A DNA stretch of 64,000 nucleotides from Heterotrichella gracilis (taxonomy: Eukaryota > Sar > Xanthophyceae > Tribonematales > Xanthonemataceae). Below the pieces are notes generated by a model. The model did not search any database, had not been told where the DNA came from, and saw only the letters and a list, made by a program, of their open reading frames with translations. How positions within the stretch are numbered: the stretch's first letter is position 1; every line of letters begins with the position of its first letter. This document shows positions 1 to 11,808 of the stretch, piece by piece. Made by a program: the position numbers and the translations under genes. Location: the NCBI GenBank assembly GCA_032358255.1, contig JAULBX010015202.1:29391-93390 (forward strand). The letters run 5' to 3'.

Positions 1-479
1 CGCAGGTGTCACTGATGGACTGTGAATTGAGCTCGCGCAACTCTCTTTCAGTGCCCAGTGGCGTGGCTGGCTGGGAACGCGAGGCCAAGCACTGGGTGTG
101 GCGGCGCGCAGGTGTGCCCGCGCCAGGTGTGCAGGTGGTGGGCTGGTACCAGATTAGGGTGCAAGGTTTAGGGTTTGACTTGCACCTCTTGACCCCAACG
201 GGTGCGGCTTGTGGCAGGCACCTGGTAACCCACACCCCATGTGTGGGCAACCCAGTGCCTTGCTAACACCACCGTCACCACAGAGAAACAACACCTCCCT
301 TCTCCACACACACCAGTAACCCAACAAACCGCCACCCTAAACCCCATGTCGCTCCCCCCAACCCGCCCGACCACCATACCTTCCCCCCACTCCTCCACCC
401 CACTCTCCACCCCACCTCCCTAACCGTACATCAGCACACGCCGCCCCACCCCCCACCCCCACCCCCATCTGCCCCTCAC
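1..479. other. No gene seen; probable intron of the leftmost gene
   Basis: This stretch lies downstream (minus strand) of exon 2 of the epimerase gene and follows a good donor (GGGGAG then GTGAGG on the minus strand, GT at 479-478). I find no continuation of the epimerase fold on the minus strand and no acceptor joined to convincing coding sequence. It is rich in C-tracts and contains a TTTAGGG heptamer near 168. The simplest reading is intron, with the remaining exons left of the window. Confidence 0.5.
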
Positions 480-1724
480 CTCCCCTGCCATACACCAGCG
501 CTGGCCGCACCACCATGCTGCGCACCCCCTGCGCCGCGGCCCGCAGCACCTTGTGCTCGGTGCCCACGCGCAGGCGCTCCAGGGAGGTGATCACGTCAAG
601 GGGGCTGTCCTCGTCGGCAAGGGTGGGGCCTGGGGGGGGTGGGGGGTGGGGGTGAGATGAGGGAGGGAGGGAGAGAGGGGTGGGGGGTGGGGGGTGGGGG
701 GCAAAACAGGGGGGGTAGGTTTCAGCTTTGGGGTTGTCCTCATACGGGTTATATATGAGGATGCACACGAGGGTGCTTTTGGTACAGGGGGCCAATTCCT
801 CAAGCTTGGCTACCAACCAGCCCCTGTAGCATCCTGTAGCTGCTCGGCCCTCTACCGGTAAAGTACACACAAAACACACTCACCTTGTGTGCTCTGTGTG
901 ACAAGGAAGAGTTACTGACAAGCGAAACAGTCGTCCTTTGTGCATGCCAAGATGCCAGTAAGACAAGTTGGTCTATACACAACTGATTGTGAAACAACCG
1001 GACAGCTGGAAAGGTTTTGTCTGGGCCGCGCTGCATGCAGCAGCAAACGAAGCAATTTCGTGTGGCAAACAGCCCACAATCCGCTGATTACGGATTGGTG
1101 TGTGCGGTACTGTGTTTGGGAGGGAACGGTACACTGGCCCGAATACACCCAATGACACGCCCCAGGTCAGCCTATTCAGCGCGGCAGCTGGCGCAAACCC
1201 TTGACGAGCTAATTTGAGAGTGCACTGCAGCTGCAACCCCTACGCATGTGTCACATTGTGCACAGTAGTGTCCTCCAAGCTTGCCAGCCCAAACAGCCCA
1301 CAACCAACTACAATCCCCAACCCGCGCGACTACCCACAACCGTCATTCCAAGCTCTCCCTCACCTGTGTCGCCATACACCGCGATGCTGCTTGTCATTAT
1401 AAGGGTCTTGCCAGTCCCCTGCAGCGCGTGGATGTACACGTCGTACGCCTGCGCCTCCAACGCCAGCATACCCGTCACGTCCCCATCCAGCAACAGCTCG
1501 CGCACGCAGCCCGTATGCACCACCGCGTCCGCCTCCTGGGCTGGCTGGAACAAGCAGTCGGGCTGTGATAGGTCCCCTCTACACGGGACAACGCCCTCGA
1601 GCAGTAGTCGCGCTGACGCCTCATCGCTGCGAGCCAGGCCCACCACCGAGTGTCCAGCAGCAACCAGCTTCTCTGCGACGGCTGAACCGATCGAGCCCGT
1701 GGCTCCTGTAATGAAGACCCGCAT
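480..1724 (-). CDS. NAD(P)-binding epimerase / atypical SDR, 3' end outside window
   Basis: Exons complement(1364..1724) and complement(480..629), joined in phase 1. The ATG at 1724 is followed at once by the dinucleotide-binding motif (residues 1-13, MRVFITGATGSIG), as expected for an NAD-dependent epimerase/dehydratase with a Rossmann fold. Next come VGLARSDE (cofactor loop), CRGDL, ADAVVHTG and SSIAVYGD. Exon 2 continues without a gap (GPTLADEDSPLD) and reaches RPALVYGRGG, the conserved segment before the substrate loop. About 170 residues are visible where family members usually have 280-330, so the C-terminal half is missing through truncation by the window edge, not decay. The classical YxxxK pair is not obvious, which is common in atypical members. 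Substrate cannot be inferred. Transcription diverges from the Rab escort gene. Confidence 0.8.
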
Positions 1725-2840
1725 GGTTGTTGTGCTGCGGCTGTGTGAAGCGCCGTGCGTTCGCTACCAACCGATTTGAAAGCTGCAGAATGGGCGCCAC
1801 TGCTGCATTGCAACCAGCTGGGCCCCTGGCGGCACCCCAGAGGCTGAAGCCAAGCTGATTCGAGCAACCTCAGAGCAGCGATGTAGAGGTCAGCTAATTG
1901 CTGGGAAAGGGTAGCCTAGTGTGCCATCAAATACTTAACAGGGGCAACAGGCCGGGAATTCCCCTCTACAGGAGGGGGTGTCACCCCTTACTTATCGCCC
2001 CACACATGCTGGCAACGGGTTTGCAGATAGCCGTCCGCACCTCTTCACCCTTTCGCTTGCATTGCATTGAACACACACGGAGGGTACGCCGGGGCTATGA
2101 GAGTGCAAGGTACCGGCAAACGCTCTTGTTTTGTTCTTGCCGGGGTTGCTCTGTATCCGTCATTCAGTGACGATCGAAATCCCAGCCCGAGAGGCGGTTC
2201 ACTCAACCGCCTTTGAAATGTAGGGGCACAATGTTTCAGCCCGTAGATATTGATTAGTAATCAGGCTTGATACGGTTTTAGGGTTTATACAGGGGTATTC
2301 ATACTTCTGACATTTGAAAGCCCCTGACGTCAGATGAAGGTCGTAATTACCATGTCACATGTGGTACATGTGGTACATTCTCAATCATTCTGACCCCTTT
2401 CGATGTCACATTTATGCTTAGGGTACAAATCCTGAAGCAAAGTTTTTGCCTGGAGACCCCCCCGGTGGATGGACCATGGCTCACATTTGATGACAGCTTT
2501 CTCCTTTGCGCCAAATTCGTGTTTTGGGCGGAATCATGTGTCAGTGGATTGTCAATCCAGTACTGCGCCAGCCTGGAGATCGAGCACGAGCCAAAACTGC
2601 ATACGTGGTGCTTGTACCAGCTACCCTGCATGCAGCTACATGGCCATGGGTCATGGATGGCATGGAGGTTAGTTGCTAAAGCTATCACATATCGTGCTCG
2701 TGATGTTGGCAGTGTTCAAGTGGTACCAGTCGCATCCACTGGAAGCTCCATCCCCAGCATAGCCGTAGCCACGCCAGACATCTGGCATCAGGCACAACTT
2801 TATCGCGGGTAGCTGTGGCAGGGACACAAGCTAGAGGGTA
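1725..2840. promoter_or_regulatory. Divergent intergenic region between epimerase and REP
   Basis: About 1.1 kb between two divergently transcribed ATGs, so it should hold both promoters and both 5' UTRs. It is less GC-rich than the flanking exons. No clear TATA element at a sensible distance was seen. It contains a TTTAGGG-type heptamer near 2278 and the imperfect direct repeat ATGTGGTACATGTGGTACAT near 2358. An open frame at 2414-2812 exists but shows no family resemblance. Confidence 0.4.
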
Positions 2841-5800
2841 ATGGAGGACTTGGATGCCAGCGAGTTCGACCTGATCGTGGTTGGAACCGGGCTGCAGGAG
2901 TCGGTCATTGCAGCGTACGTTGGGTGCATATGCATGCATATCAACCCTGGGCATTCGGCATGTGATCCACCACTGGTCCAGCCTGAATATATTGTATAGG
3001 GCACGCCCACCGTTGGTCTCAAAGATGTAAATAGAGTAAGTAACACCTGGCTAGCTGCAGTTGCGTGCACCGTCACAGTACCTGGTGCCCTGCACATGTG
3101 GCGCACTGTCGTTCAGCATGCACGTCTCCACCCGTGCTAGAGGTGCGACCGGTGGAACAGACCACGTTATGAATGACGGAAAGCCGCCGCAATCCCTGCG
3201 TGACCAAGACCCCAACCCCCTCGAACCCACTCCCACTAGGCTATATGCATGCATATGCACCCCCACCCCTGCCAGGACTGCAACCTGCGCCACCCCATCC
3301 TCATATTCCCCTTCTATGCAGTGCCGCCGCTGCAGCAGGCCAATCAGTGCTCCACCTCGACTCCTCAGACACATACGGATCAGCATGGGCAGGGCTTCGC
3401 CTGGACGAGCTCCTGCAGCGGCTGGGCCAGGCGGATCCACCTGATGCCACGCCAGGCGCCAGCGGCTCGACCACCGTCGTGCACACGGACGCAACCCCGC
3501 ATACGGGCGATGGCGCCACTTGCTCATTGAGGTAGGACTCCGCTGCTTGTGGGCATCGAGCCATGGCGCTGGGAAACCCTACCGAAATACCCTATCATGG
3601 CAATGGCACCTCTGGTACCCAATGCTTCCCCATGGTGCATTTTCCTGTCACCCACATCCCTCCTGCAGTACAGCCGCAAGCCAGGCCAGGCCAGGCAGCA
3701 AGGAACTGTCACATAGTGCAGGCACAGACGTGGCCTGGCAAGGTGCGGACCGCCCCTGCGCCGTCCACCACCCATCTCCCCTGCACCGTGTGCCCTGCGC
3801 TGGCGCACAATCACACATTTTATTGGGGAATTGAAAAGTACGTATTTTTACAGCAAATGCTACATCCAAACATATTGAGCGAAAAAAATATTTGACTATA
3901 TACAGCAGAACATTATTTATGGCAAATAACGGCATCACTGTCCTGCGTCCTGGTTGACGAGGGTCTTGGAAATTTAATCGCTGCCAAGTCAGAGTAGTGC
4001 GGCGCACGCTGTGCAAAAATTACTGCTGGGCCGCATGCAGCTCGGTGACCACGCATATCTCTCACACGTGCCCCACTCACCTGCCCGCCCCCTGTGCAGG
4101 TGCACCCTGGAAGTCCCACTGGATGGTGGTGCTGGTGAGGGGGGGTTGGCAGGTGCACACCTGGCGGTGGCGGACCGGGGGGCGCTGGGGGCGTCACGCG
4201 AGTACTGCATTGACCTGGCGCCAAAGGTGGGTGGGTGGGCTGTGACAGGGGGTGTGGAGAAGTGGCGACTCTGGCGATGGTGGGGGACAAAAGTGCTTTA
4301 CGGTTTCACATATTCTGGATTTTCGGTGTGGGGCGGGGCAAAAAGATCTCATAATTTTGGTTGTATTTTTTATTTTATGTCCTCTGTCCTCTGTTCTATG
4401 CTTTTTTGCTGAGAAATCCCACTACTTTAGCAGGACCTCAAGCCGCGCGGGATCAATAGGTGGTTTAAACCGTGCCGGGAAAGAGCTCCGTGGCGCCGCA
4501 TGTGCAAATCTGGCTGGAGTGCATGTAACTAACCAAGTAACTGCTGGAAAATTCCAACCCTCATCACCCATAAAACGGGTATCCAAAAGTTCTTGGCTTT
4601 CAAAGGCCACTTTCTGGGCCGTTGATTGGCCCAAACGTACGCAAATAAGAGAAAGATGTACGCCCTGCCATCCCCCCTGCAGGTGACTCACTGCGCCGGC
4701 TCCCTCATCCCGCTGCTGCTGCTGTCAGGGGGCCACAACTACCTGGAGTTCAAGCTGATGCAGGCAAGGTGGGGAAAGCATACAGGGAAGAGGGGGGAAG
4801 ATGGGGCTCCCTGACTGAATACACTCGCACACTTGCAACATGGTGTGTAAGGCGGTGTATAATTACAAGCATTCCAGCATGCACTGTGAGATCCACATGC
4901 CCCTCCCCGAGCGATGACATGCGTGCACAGTTACTCCGCCTCCCTCCTCCCCACCGCCACACACACACAGTGCTCACCCTCCTCCTCCCCTTGCAGCTAT
5001 GTGTTGCGTGAAGGGGTGCTGCAGTCAGTCCCGGGGGCACGAGCTGACATCTTCCGGGACAAGCAGTTGTCGCTTGGGGACAAGCGGCTGCTCATGCGCT
5101 TCATGAAGAAATGTGGGGACGCCCTGCAAGGGGTGGAGAGTGCACAGGTGGGGAATAGGAGATGACTGTGCCTGGGTTTGAGGTGCATGTGTTAATGGCG
5201 TGTGTGGCGCCACTGGTGGTGAATACTCTGGTACCAAACATGAACATACATGAAAAATTGTACAGTAATAATGAAAGTAAATGATCAAATAGTAAGTAAT
5301 GGGATGACATAATACGTGGCTGCCCCTGCAGCCAATTTCAACACAATTTCAACATTTCCAATCCATGCCAACCGTGGTTTCTCTCCCCGCAGGCTGAATT
5401 TGACGCCCGCCCCTTTGCCCACCTGCTGCGCCAAGAAGGCCTGCCAGAGCACCTGGCGCAGGTGGTGCTGTATGCAGTGGCAATGCTGGAGGCAACGCAA
5501 CACCCTGAGACCCTACCGAGCCCGGCGCAAACCCTAGACAACCCTACGCAACCCCAGGAAGCGGCGCCGGCAGGGATATGTGGAAGCAGCCCTAGCGAGG
5601 GTTCCCCTGGAGTTGGTACCTCTACCGAGGGTTTTGGAGAGGTCAGCGCCAGCAACCCTGGCGAGGGTCAAGCAGATCCCAGCAGCAGCAGCAACCCTAG
5701 CGATGGTCCAGCAGGGGCGAGCAATAAATGCGACCAGGGTGCGGCGCCCAGCAGCAGCCCCACACACACTAAGCTAGGGTTGCCGTCAACCTGCGTCACC

Positions 5801-7800
5801 GCAGCGCAGGGGTTGCAGCGCCTGTCGCTGTACATGCGCTCGGTTGGCCGCTACGGTCCCAGCAGCAGCGCCCTGATGGCAGCAATGTATGGCACGGGGG
5901 AGCTGCCGCAGGTGAGGGGTGAGGTCAGGGTTAAGGTTTGTGGTTTAGGGTTTAGGGTAGATCATCTACCGTAGATGTATGGCACGGGGGAGCTGCCGCA
6001 GGTGAGGGTTAGGCGATGAGTAGGCTAGGGTAAGCTAGGGTTGCCTATGCCCCTTAAAAGGGTGCGGCGTGCTTTTCATCATTATCATTTGTTTACTAGG
6101 CTAGGGTAGGTAGGGCTGAAAGAGCATGCGGACTGAACTAGGGTTAGTAGCAGATTTTGTTAGCATGTTGTTTTGGGCTAGGGTGGGTGGGGATGAGAGG
6201 GCTTTTAGTGGCACGTGATTGTATACTGAAATGCATGGGACAGGGGAGCTGCCGCAGGTGATAGAGGTGGGTTTGAACCCTCTGGTTTGCTGATTGAATG
6301 CCGTCAGCTCTTTATGCTAACACATTGCATAGTCCTTCCCTATTTCCTCCCCGTTTGTACGTTGTGGTGACCGCCACCCCCCTCCATGTGCCTGTGCAGG
6401 CATTCTGTCGAGTGGCGGCAGTGAAGGGCGCCACCTACGTGCTCAGGCAAACCCTACCAGCCCTCATCATCGACCCTGACACGGGGCTATGCACGGGGGT
6501 GAAGACAGGCGGCGGCCAGGTGCTGAAATGCACCGCATTTGCGGGCAGTGCAGGGGCTCTACGGCACGCGCTGGCGCATTTTGACCCCCCTCGGCAGGAG
6601 TACAGCATCTCCCGGGCGATCGCCATTTTGGACGCCCCCCTGGCTGACTCCGAGTCCATGGTTTTGGTGACTATCCCCCCTGGTACGCAAGGGGTGGGCA
6701 ATGATGAGCCCATACGGGGGCTGCAGCTGGGTGCCTCTGCGTGTGTGGCCCCCGCTGGCAGGTACCTGCTGTACCTGTGGACTGCCGCAAGGGGGGAGAG
6801 CGCGGAGCAGGACTTGAAGCGGGCTGTGAAAACCCTCGTCAGGGTTCCGCAGCCACCCAGCACCTCCCCAGGTGCCGTCCATCAAGGGGAGGGAGTGACT
6901 GCAACCAGCTCTGGAATCAGCCCCAGGAGTCCACAACCTCCCTCTACCAGCGGGAACCCCAGGCAAGAGTTTAGCGCTGATGTCGACACAAGGGGTTTGG
7001 AGCTTGCCTCCAGCAGTGGGGATTTTAAACCCCAGGCGCTGCTCCTTGCCTATTACAGGCAGGGGTTCACAGCGCTGGACTACGAAACCCTAGGGAGTGC
7101 AGGCGGCGGGTGGCCGCGCAATGTGGCCTGCTGCGCGCCTCCTGACATCTCTGTGGGATTTGAGGCACCCCTAGGGGGAGCTATGGAGGGTTTTGCCTGG
7201 CTGTTCCCCGACCTGCAGCCCTTTGCTGCACAGCCCCAGGGGGGAGAGGGTGAAGGGGAGGGGGGGGAAGGGGAGGATTCTGATGAGGATACAGTTGCGG
7301 CGCTCAAGGTGCGTGTGAAGGGTCTCATCAGGGTTTCCGGGGTAATGGAGTGGGGGAGTGCACGCGCCTGTGTATACATGCTGTTTGTTGCGCTGCTCAC
7401 TGCCACATGACAACACACCACCACCACCATTAGCATCAGCGCCATCATCAGCATCACAGCAGCAGCATGTTAACTGAAATCTTGGGCGGTGCATATACTA
7501 GGGGTTACATTGCGATTGCTTGGTCCCTGCAATATAGTGTGCACCAACCGTGCTGTTGCAGTGCGCCACACTCAGGCTCCACCCCCTATAGCCCAGAGCC
7601 TAACCGATTCACAGGCGTGTACCACAAGCGCAGTTCTGGAAGTTTGTGCTATGTTCTGACGCGCTGTGTTCTGTGTGCAGGACGCGCTGAGGGGGGTGGG
7701 CGCAGCTGCAGTAGAGGGGGAGCAAGGGGAGCAAGCAGAGGTGGGGGCAGGGGAGGGACAGGGGCTGGCGGAGGGGGCACAGCCATTGCCTATGGCGTAG
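2841..7800 (+). CDS. REP: Rab escort protein (REP, component A of Rab geranylgeranyltransferase)
   Basis: Eight exons: 2841..2914, 3322..3531, 4100..4226, 4683..4768, 4997..5147, 5393..5911, 6400..7308, 7681..7800; 731 residues. REP presents new Rab GTPases to geranylgeranyltransferase II and carries them to membranes. The N-terminus has the GDI/REP signature (FDLIVVGTGLQESV at about 8-21, then VLHLDSSDTYGSAW). Further conserved blocks are REYCIDLAPK, the GGHNYLEFK segment, and GTGELPQ at the end of exon 6 joined to AFCRVAAVKGATYVL in exon 7. The ES following GTGLQ and the plant-like SDTYGSAW favour REP over GDI, as does the length (GDIs are about 450). A Ser/Gly/Pro-rich insert spans about residues 235-345, and a second with an acidic tail lies late in exon 7. 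Exon 8 gives a 39-residue Glu/Gly-rich tail. All phases agree. Confidence 0.9.
5881..6265 (+). repeat. Exon 6 end of REP repeated twice inside the following intron
   Basis: The last part of REP exon 6 with its donor (ATGTATGGCACGGGGGAGCT, then GCCGCAG and GTGAGG) occurs at 5885-5917. It recurs almost exactly at 5973-6007 and in a diverged form (ATGCATGGGACAGGGGAGCT) at 6231-6260. The copies bring extra donor-like GTGAGG/GTGATA sites into the intron. Between them lie repeated CTAGGGTT/TTTAGGG motifs. Confidence 0.85.
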
Positions 7801-8436
7801 GAGGAGTACATGCCGAAATTGCTTGGCGGGGTGGTGGTGGGCATGTGCTCCAGGCATACATCCAGATATTACAAGAGCTGTATGCAGCTTGCGTCAGCAG
7901 TCAGCATTGTATCCAGCTGTGGACAGGAACGCTTATGCACTGCTGCACACACTGTTGCACGGCTGAGTGGTGTAACGTCTCATTTGCCCCCCAAATGTTC
8001 AACCCCGTCCCACCTCCACCACCTGTAATGTTCTCCCGAGTCGTGTCATGCATGGCTCCATCATGCTGGGCATGTTCTATGGTCAATGACCGCTGCACCT
8101 GTGTGTGTGTGTGTGGCTGGTGATCATGACCCACCTGCAAGCGTTTGGTCCCAAGTTTAGGAGACATATCGCATGGGGTGATCTGCAAAATACTCCCCGT
8201 GGTGTTGCACCCCCTGACTTCCCTGGCAAATACAACTTTGAAACCGTTCTTTCCTCCAAGGAAGCAAAATAGAAGCGCACAACCACTGCAACTACAGAGG
8301 TCCTGAACCCTTAATCACATCTGCTCGTGCACGTCTGATTGATATAAGCTATCCTTGACCCGCCCTCTTTTGAACACACGCTCACCTCGACAGCTTGACA
8401 CCACGACAGCTGCAGCTGCGGGAGGAGCAACCCACC
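7801..8436 (+). other. Spacer between REP and NSE2
   Basis: A 636-base same-strand spacer. TGTAA, the usual polyadenylation signal of chlorophyte algae, occurs at 8024-8028, about 225 bases after the REP stop. The upstream part is therefore probably REP 3' UTR and the remainder the NSE2 promoter and 5' UTR. A short (GT)n run sits near 8100-8113. Confidence 0.4.
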
Positions 8437-10705
8437 ATGGCCACAGACACAGAAGCGCTGCACATAAACCCGCAGGCTGTCATGAACGTCTTTACGGAAA
8501 ACTCCAGACGTGAAGCCCTGCACTGCGAGGTTCGCCTGGGTGATGGGTGCCGGGTTCAAACGCATATGCATGCATACGACTGACGCATATGAACGCATAT
8601 GAACGACCCAAGCCACGGGACGCACATGGAAGACCCAACACGTCACGTCCTGGATACTACTCAGTATCTGGATAGTTTGGTCGTTACGAAGCTGGGCATG
8701 CTGAGGTGGCACCCATCTTGCACCCTTGAATAGTCTGCCCTCGCCCAAAGCAGCAGGCGTCGCATTAAAAGTAAAACACAAGTATATTTAAGCATTGTAG
8801 GGAAAAGCATAAGCACAGTTATAAAGTGTGGGTTTCAACAAGGTATACCCTAGTGGTTCTAACGCCTCTGCCTGGAGGTCTGCCTGCCTGCTGCTGCGTG
8901 TGCACCCCCTGACAAGTGTTTTCCTGCCCGCAGAACATCCTCAACCTTGTGGATGTGCTCAAGGGCTGTGCGGACCTGGTGGGGCCACACCTGGAGGCGG
9001 AGCAGGTGGGGTGGGGAATATGGTGGTAGTGGCGCAGGGTGTGGTCTTGGCTCTGTGTTGCTATGTCCTGGTCTTGGTGCTGGTGCTGGCAGTGTATTTG
9101 CTTGCCCTAGCCCTTGCCCACTGCACACCTCTCGGCCTGGAAACCCCTGCTCTCCCCTCCCCCTCAGCTCTCTCAGCTCCAGTCCGAGCTGCGCTCCATG
9201 CTCCACTTGCGGGAGCAGCTCCAGTGCCACAGCCAGGCACTGGAGTACATGAAGGTGGGATACGAGGTGGCCAAGGGGACGGACACAGACTTCAGGGCAC
9301 AGCTGGAACAGCGCACGCATGCGGGCATGCAGGCCACCGGGTAGGGTTTTGGTGCTAGGGTTTTGCAGCCAGGGTGCTTGCTAGGGTTCCGTTGCTAGGG
9401 TTTAGGGTTTATGTTGTCCCGACCAATTGCTACCCGCCAGGGTTTGCATGTTGCAGCCTGCTGAACAGGGGTGCAGGAATAACGATTGCCCACAACACTA
9501 CCCCTTAAACCCTTCCCAAGGGTCCACACACACCCTGTTGCCAGCGCTGTACCCGATTGCCCACAGAGGCTCAAAAAGCCCTAAACCAATATCGCTTGCC
9601 CACGGGGGCGCAGCTCAAACCCTACCTAAGGGATTTTCTGGGCCCCACAGGTACAGCGCTGAGCAGGACCCCCTGTACCGGGAGGTGGTTTATGCGCTGC
9701 AAGGGGGTGAAGGGGGCGGGGGGGAGGATGAGGGGGATGACGACATCGAGGTGGCGGTGCAGGGCAACAGCCTGGCGCCAAACGAGCTGTGCCCACTCAG
9801 CGGCAAGCCGGTAGGGCCCTAAACCCTAAGCCCTATAAGAGCTGTGCCCACTCAGCGGTAGGGCGCAGACCCTCCCTATGGTCATGGCTGCAAGCTCGTT
9901 GCACTTTTAGGTTTATAAGAGCTGGGCACACTCATGGGCGCCCCATCCCCTGTTGGGTATGGCATACTCTTTAACTGTGAACCCTTGTCTATAATATACT
10001 ATTGTTACGTCAAGACATGTGCTCTTGTGTAGGGTGTAGGGAGGGACATGTTGGTGAAGGGTATAGGCATGAGTGTGTAACCTTATCTAGGGACGGACAT
10101 GGGCCATCAGTGCCCCTGCGCATGCCATTTGCATCACGATTTTCACCCTCTCCTGTTCCACCTGTGTGATATGGCCCCCCTACACCCCCTGGTTTCATCC
10201 CCGAGTTTTGTCCTATGCGGTGCTCATCCATTCCTCCCCTCGTTGCAGATCCTTGCCCTTGATGACCCTGTTGTGGACCACAAGGGCTACGTGTATGAGC
10301 GGGCCTTCATAGAGGCACACATCAGGAGGCCGGACTACAACAAAAAGGCACCCATTTCAGGTGAGAGGGGTAACAGTTTAAGGGATGGGAAGTTCAAAGT
10401 ATGGATACAATGGGTACATGCACGCCATGCCACGATTCAATCATCCGTGTTGGTCTTGTGTTCGTAAAATTCCAGAATACTCCCTTGTTACACTTCATAC
10501 CATGCCAGGGAAGCCCCACTTGTGTTGTATTGACCCCTTCCCGCCCCGCCTCCTTTTCCCAGGCACGAGCTACATCCTTGCCCTGAGCGACCTCAAGCGC
10601 GCGGTGCGGGTGGTGCGGGCGGCGCAGGCTGCCAGGCGGGCACGGGAGGCAGGGGGAGGTGGGGACAACAGGGAAGGGGAGGAAGGCGTGCTAGACGTGG
10701 AGTGA
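8437..10705 (+). CDS. NSE2: NSE2/MMS21-type SUMO ligase subunit of the SMC5/6 complex
   Basis: Six exons: 8437..8529, 8934..9005, 9168..9340, 9651..9810, 10249..10360, 10563..10705; 250 residues, the usual NSE2 length. NSE2 docks on the SMC5 arm and sumoylates repair and cohesion proteins in the nucleus. The ATG has a good context (CCCACCATGG). Residues 1-130 are helical with Leu heptads (LSQLQSELRSMLHLREQL), matching the SMC5-binding region. An acidic linker (GGGEDEGDDDIEV) precedes the SP-RING-like domain from residue 160: CPLSGKP, ILALDDPVV, YVYERAFIEAHI, then PISGTSYILALSDLKRAV. The domain is recognisable by its spacing, but only the first Cys of the expected zinc ligands is evident. The segment resembles a zinc-free U-box. 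The tail is Arg/Ala then acidic. Exon 1 is the least certain because its donor (GAG then GTTCGC) is weak. Confidence 0.82.
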
Positions 10706-11808
10706 AGAGGGGAGGAGAGGGGAGGGGGTGCAATTGGGCTGTTGGTTACCTGTTGCATGATCTCCAATTTTACATCATCAGAGCAACCAGCCATGGACAC
10801 TGATCAGCAGTGCTGTGCTGGGTGAGCCTACCCCATTGTGTCCCACCACTTGTCAATCTTGCGGGGTCTGAGGCCTTGCAATGAGGTCCTGTGGGGCTAG
10901 GATGGAGAGGGGTGACTGGGCAGTGGCAGTGCACATGCCATGGCTTCCGCCCGTGAGGGGCTGCTGTGCACATGCAACGACATCGGTGGCAGTGTGGTCA
11001 CCTGGACAGTGGTCACAGGCTGAAAATCTGCCTGCGCTTTGAAAGCCAAGGCCGCCAATGGCATTTAAAAGGTTTTAAATTGATTTAAAGTTGAAGGACC
11101 CTGACAAACATGCACTGGTCGACAAAACTTTACTTGTTGAAGTCTTCAGCTTCTCTTAGAGCTGAAGACAATGTCAGTGTGGCGGTGGCACCACGCAGGT
11201 GGTCTCCCATGGATTGTACATACAGGTATATTATATTAACATTTGTTATTAACAGTAACATTTGTTTTCTTCCACGTTGGCTGGCAACACCCTGAGCGCT
11301 GCCTTGGCAGCACGCTGAGTGCTGCAGTGCAGTCACTCCACGCACTTGGGCTCGTTAGGTATGGTGCCAGACTGGGTGGCTTTACAGTGGGTTCGGTGTT
11401 TGAAACAGGCATTGGGTTTACTGTGATGGCAAGAGCAAGCCAATGGCATTGCATTGCACACACTGCATGCCATGATGTGTGCAGCGACTGGATGTGTCCC
11501 ATATAGCCTAAACAATCATGATGACAAAGTGAAAATTAATACCCCTTTGATGGCGATGCATTGCAGCAGCTGCTAATGCCACGTCTGCACGCAAAGCGCG
11601 TTCATTTTTTCTTCTGGATTTCACTTCCAGACTTCCGAGTATATGTGGACCAATACGCATTGTGTTGCAGAAAATGACAGCACCCTGAGCAAGAAACTGT
11701 GACGATCATATGCCCACGCCGCACCCCACTCCCCAGCGGTATCATGATCTGATTCACCACCCCCCTCCCCTCTGCCACGTGCTACATGTCCCCCCACACC
11801 CCCACCCC
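10706..11808. other. Convergent intergenic region (NSE2 / KNL1-like)
   Basis: About 1.1 kb between two converging stop codons, holding both 3' ends. There is no gene-like sequence. It becomes AT-rich around 11040-11280 and includes one strong short hairpin, listed separately. Confidence 0.5.
11142..11169. terminator. 10-bp perfect stem-loop between convergent genes
   Basis: GTCTTCAGCT (11142-11151) pairs exactly with AGCTGAAGAC (11160-11169) across an 8-base loop. It lies about 440 bases after the NSE2 stop and 640 bases after the KNL1-like stop. It does not match the replication-dependent histone stem-loop. A role in 3'-end formation is only a possibility. Confidence 0.35.

Noticed and set aside
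1246-1779. 177-codon plus-strand frame
   Set aside because: Shadow of epimerase exon 1 on the other strand.
7467-8123. 218-codon plus-strand frame across the last REP exon
   Set aside because: It reads the Glu/Gly-rich exon 8 in a different frame as Gly/Arg repeats. The frame that joins exon 7 in phase gives a short tail and stop at 7800.
8840-8890. tRNA-like A box (CCCTAGTGGTTCTAACGCCTC)
   Set aside because: No cloverleaf or matching B box follows at the right distance; it sits in an NSE2 intron. No tRNA gene was found in the window.
4-10000. Scattered TTTAGGG as a true telomere or subtelomere
   Set aside because: Only isolated copies or pairs occur, with no tandem array, and they lie inside introns of conserved genes.
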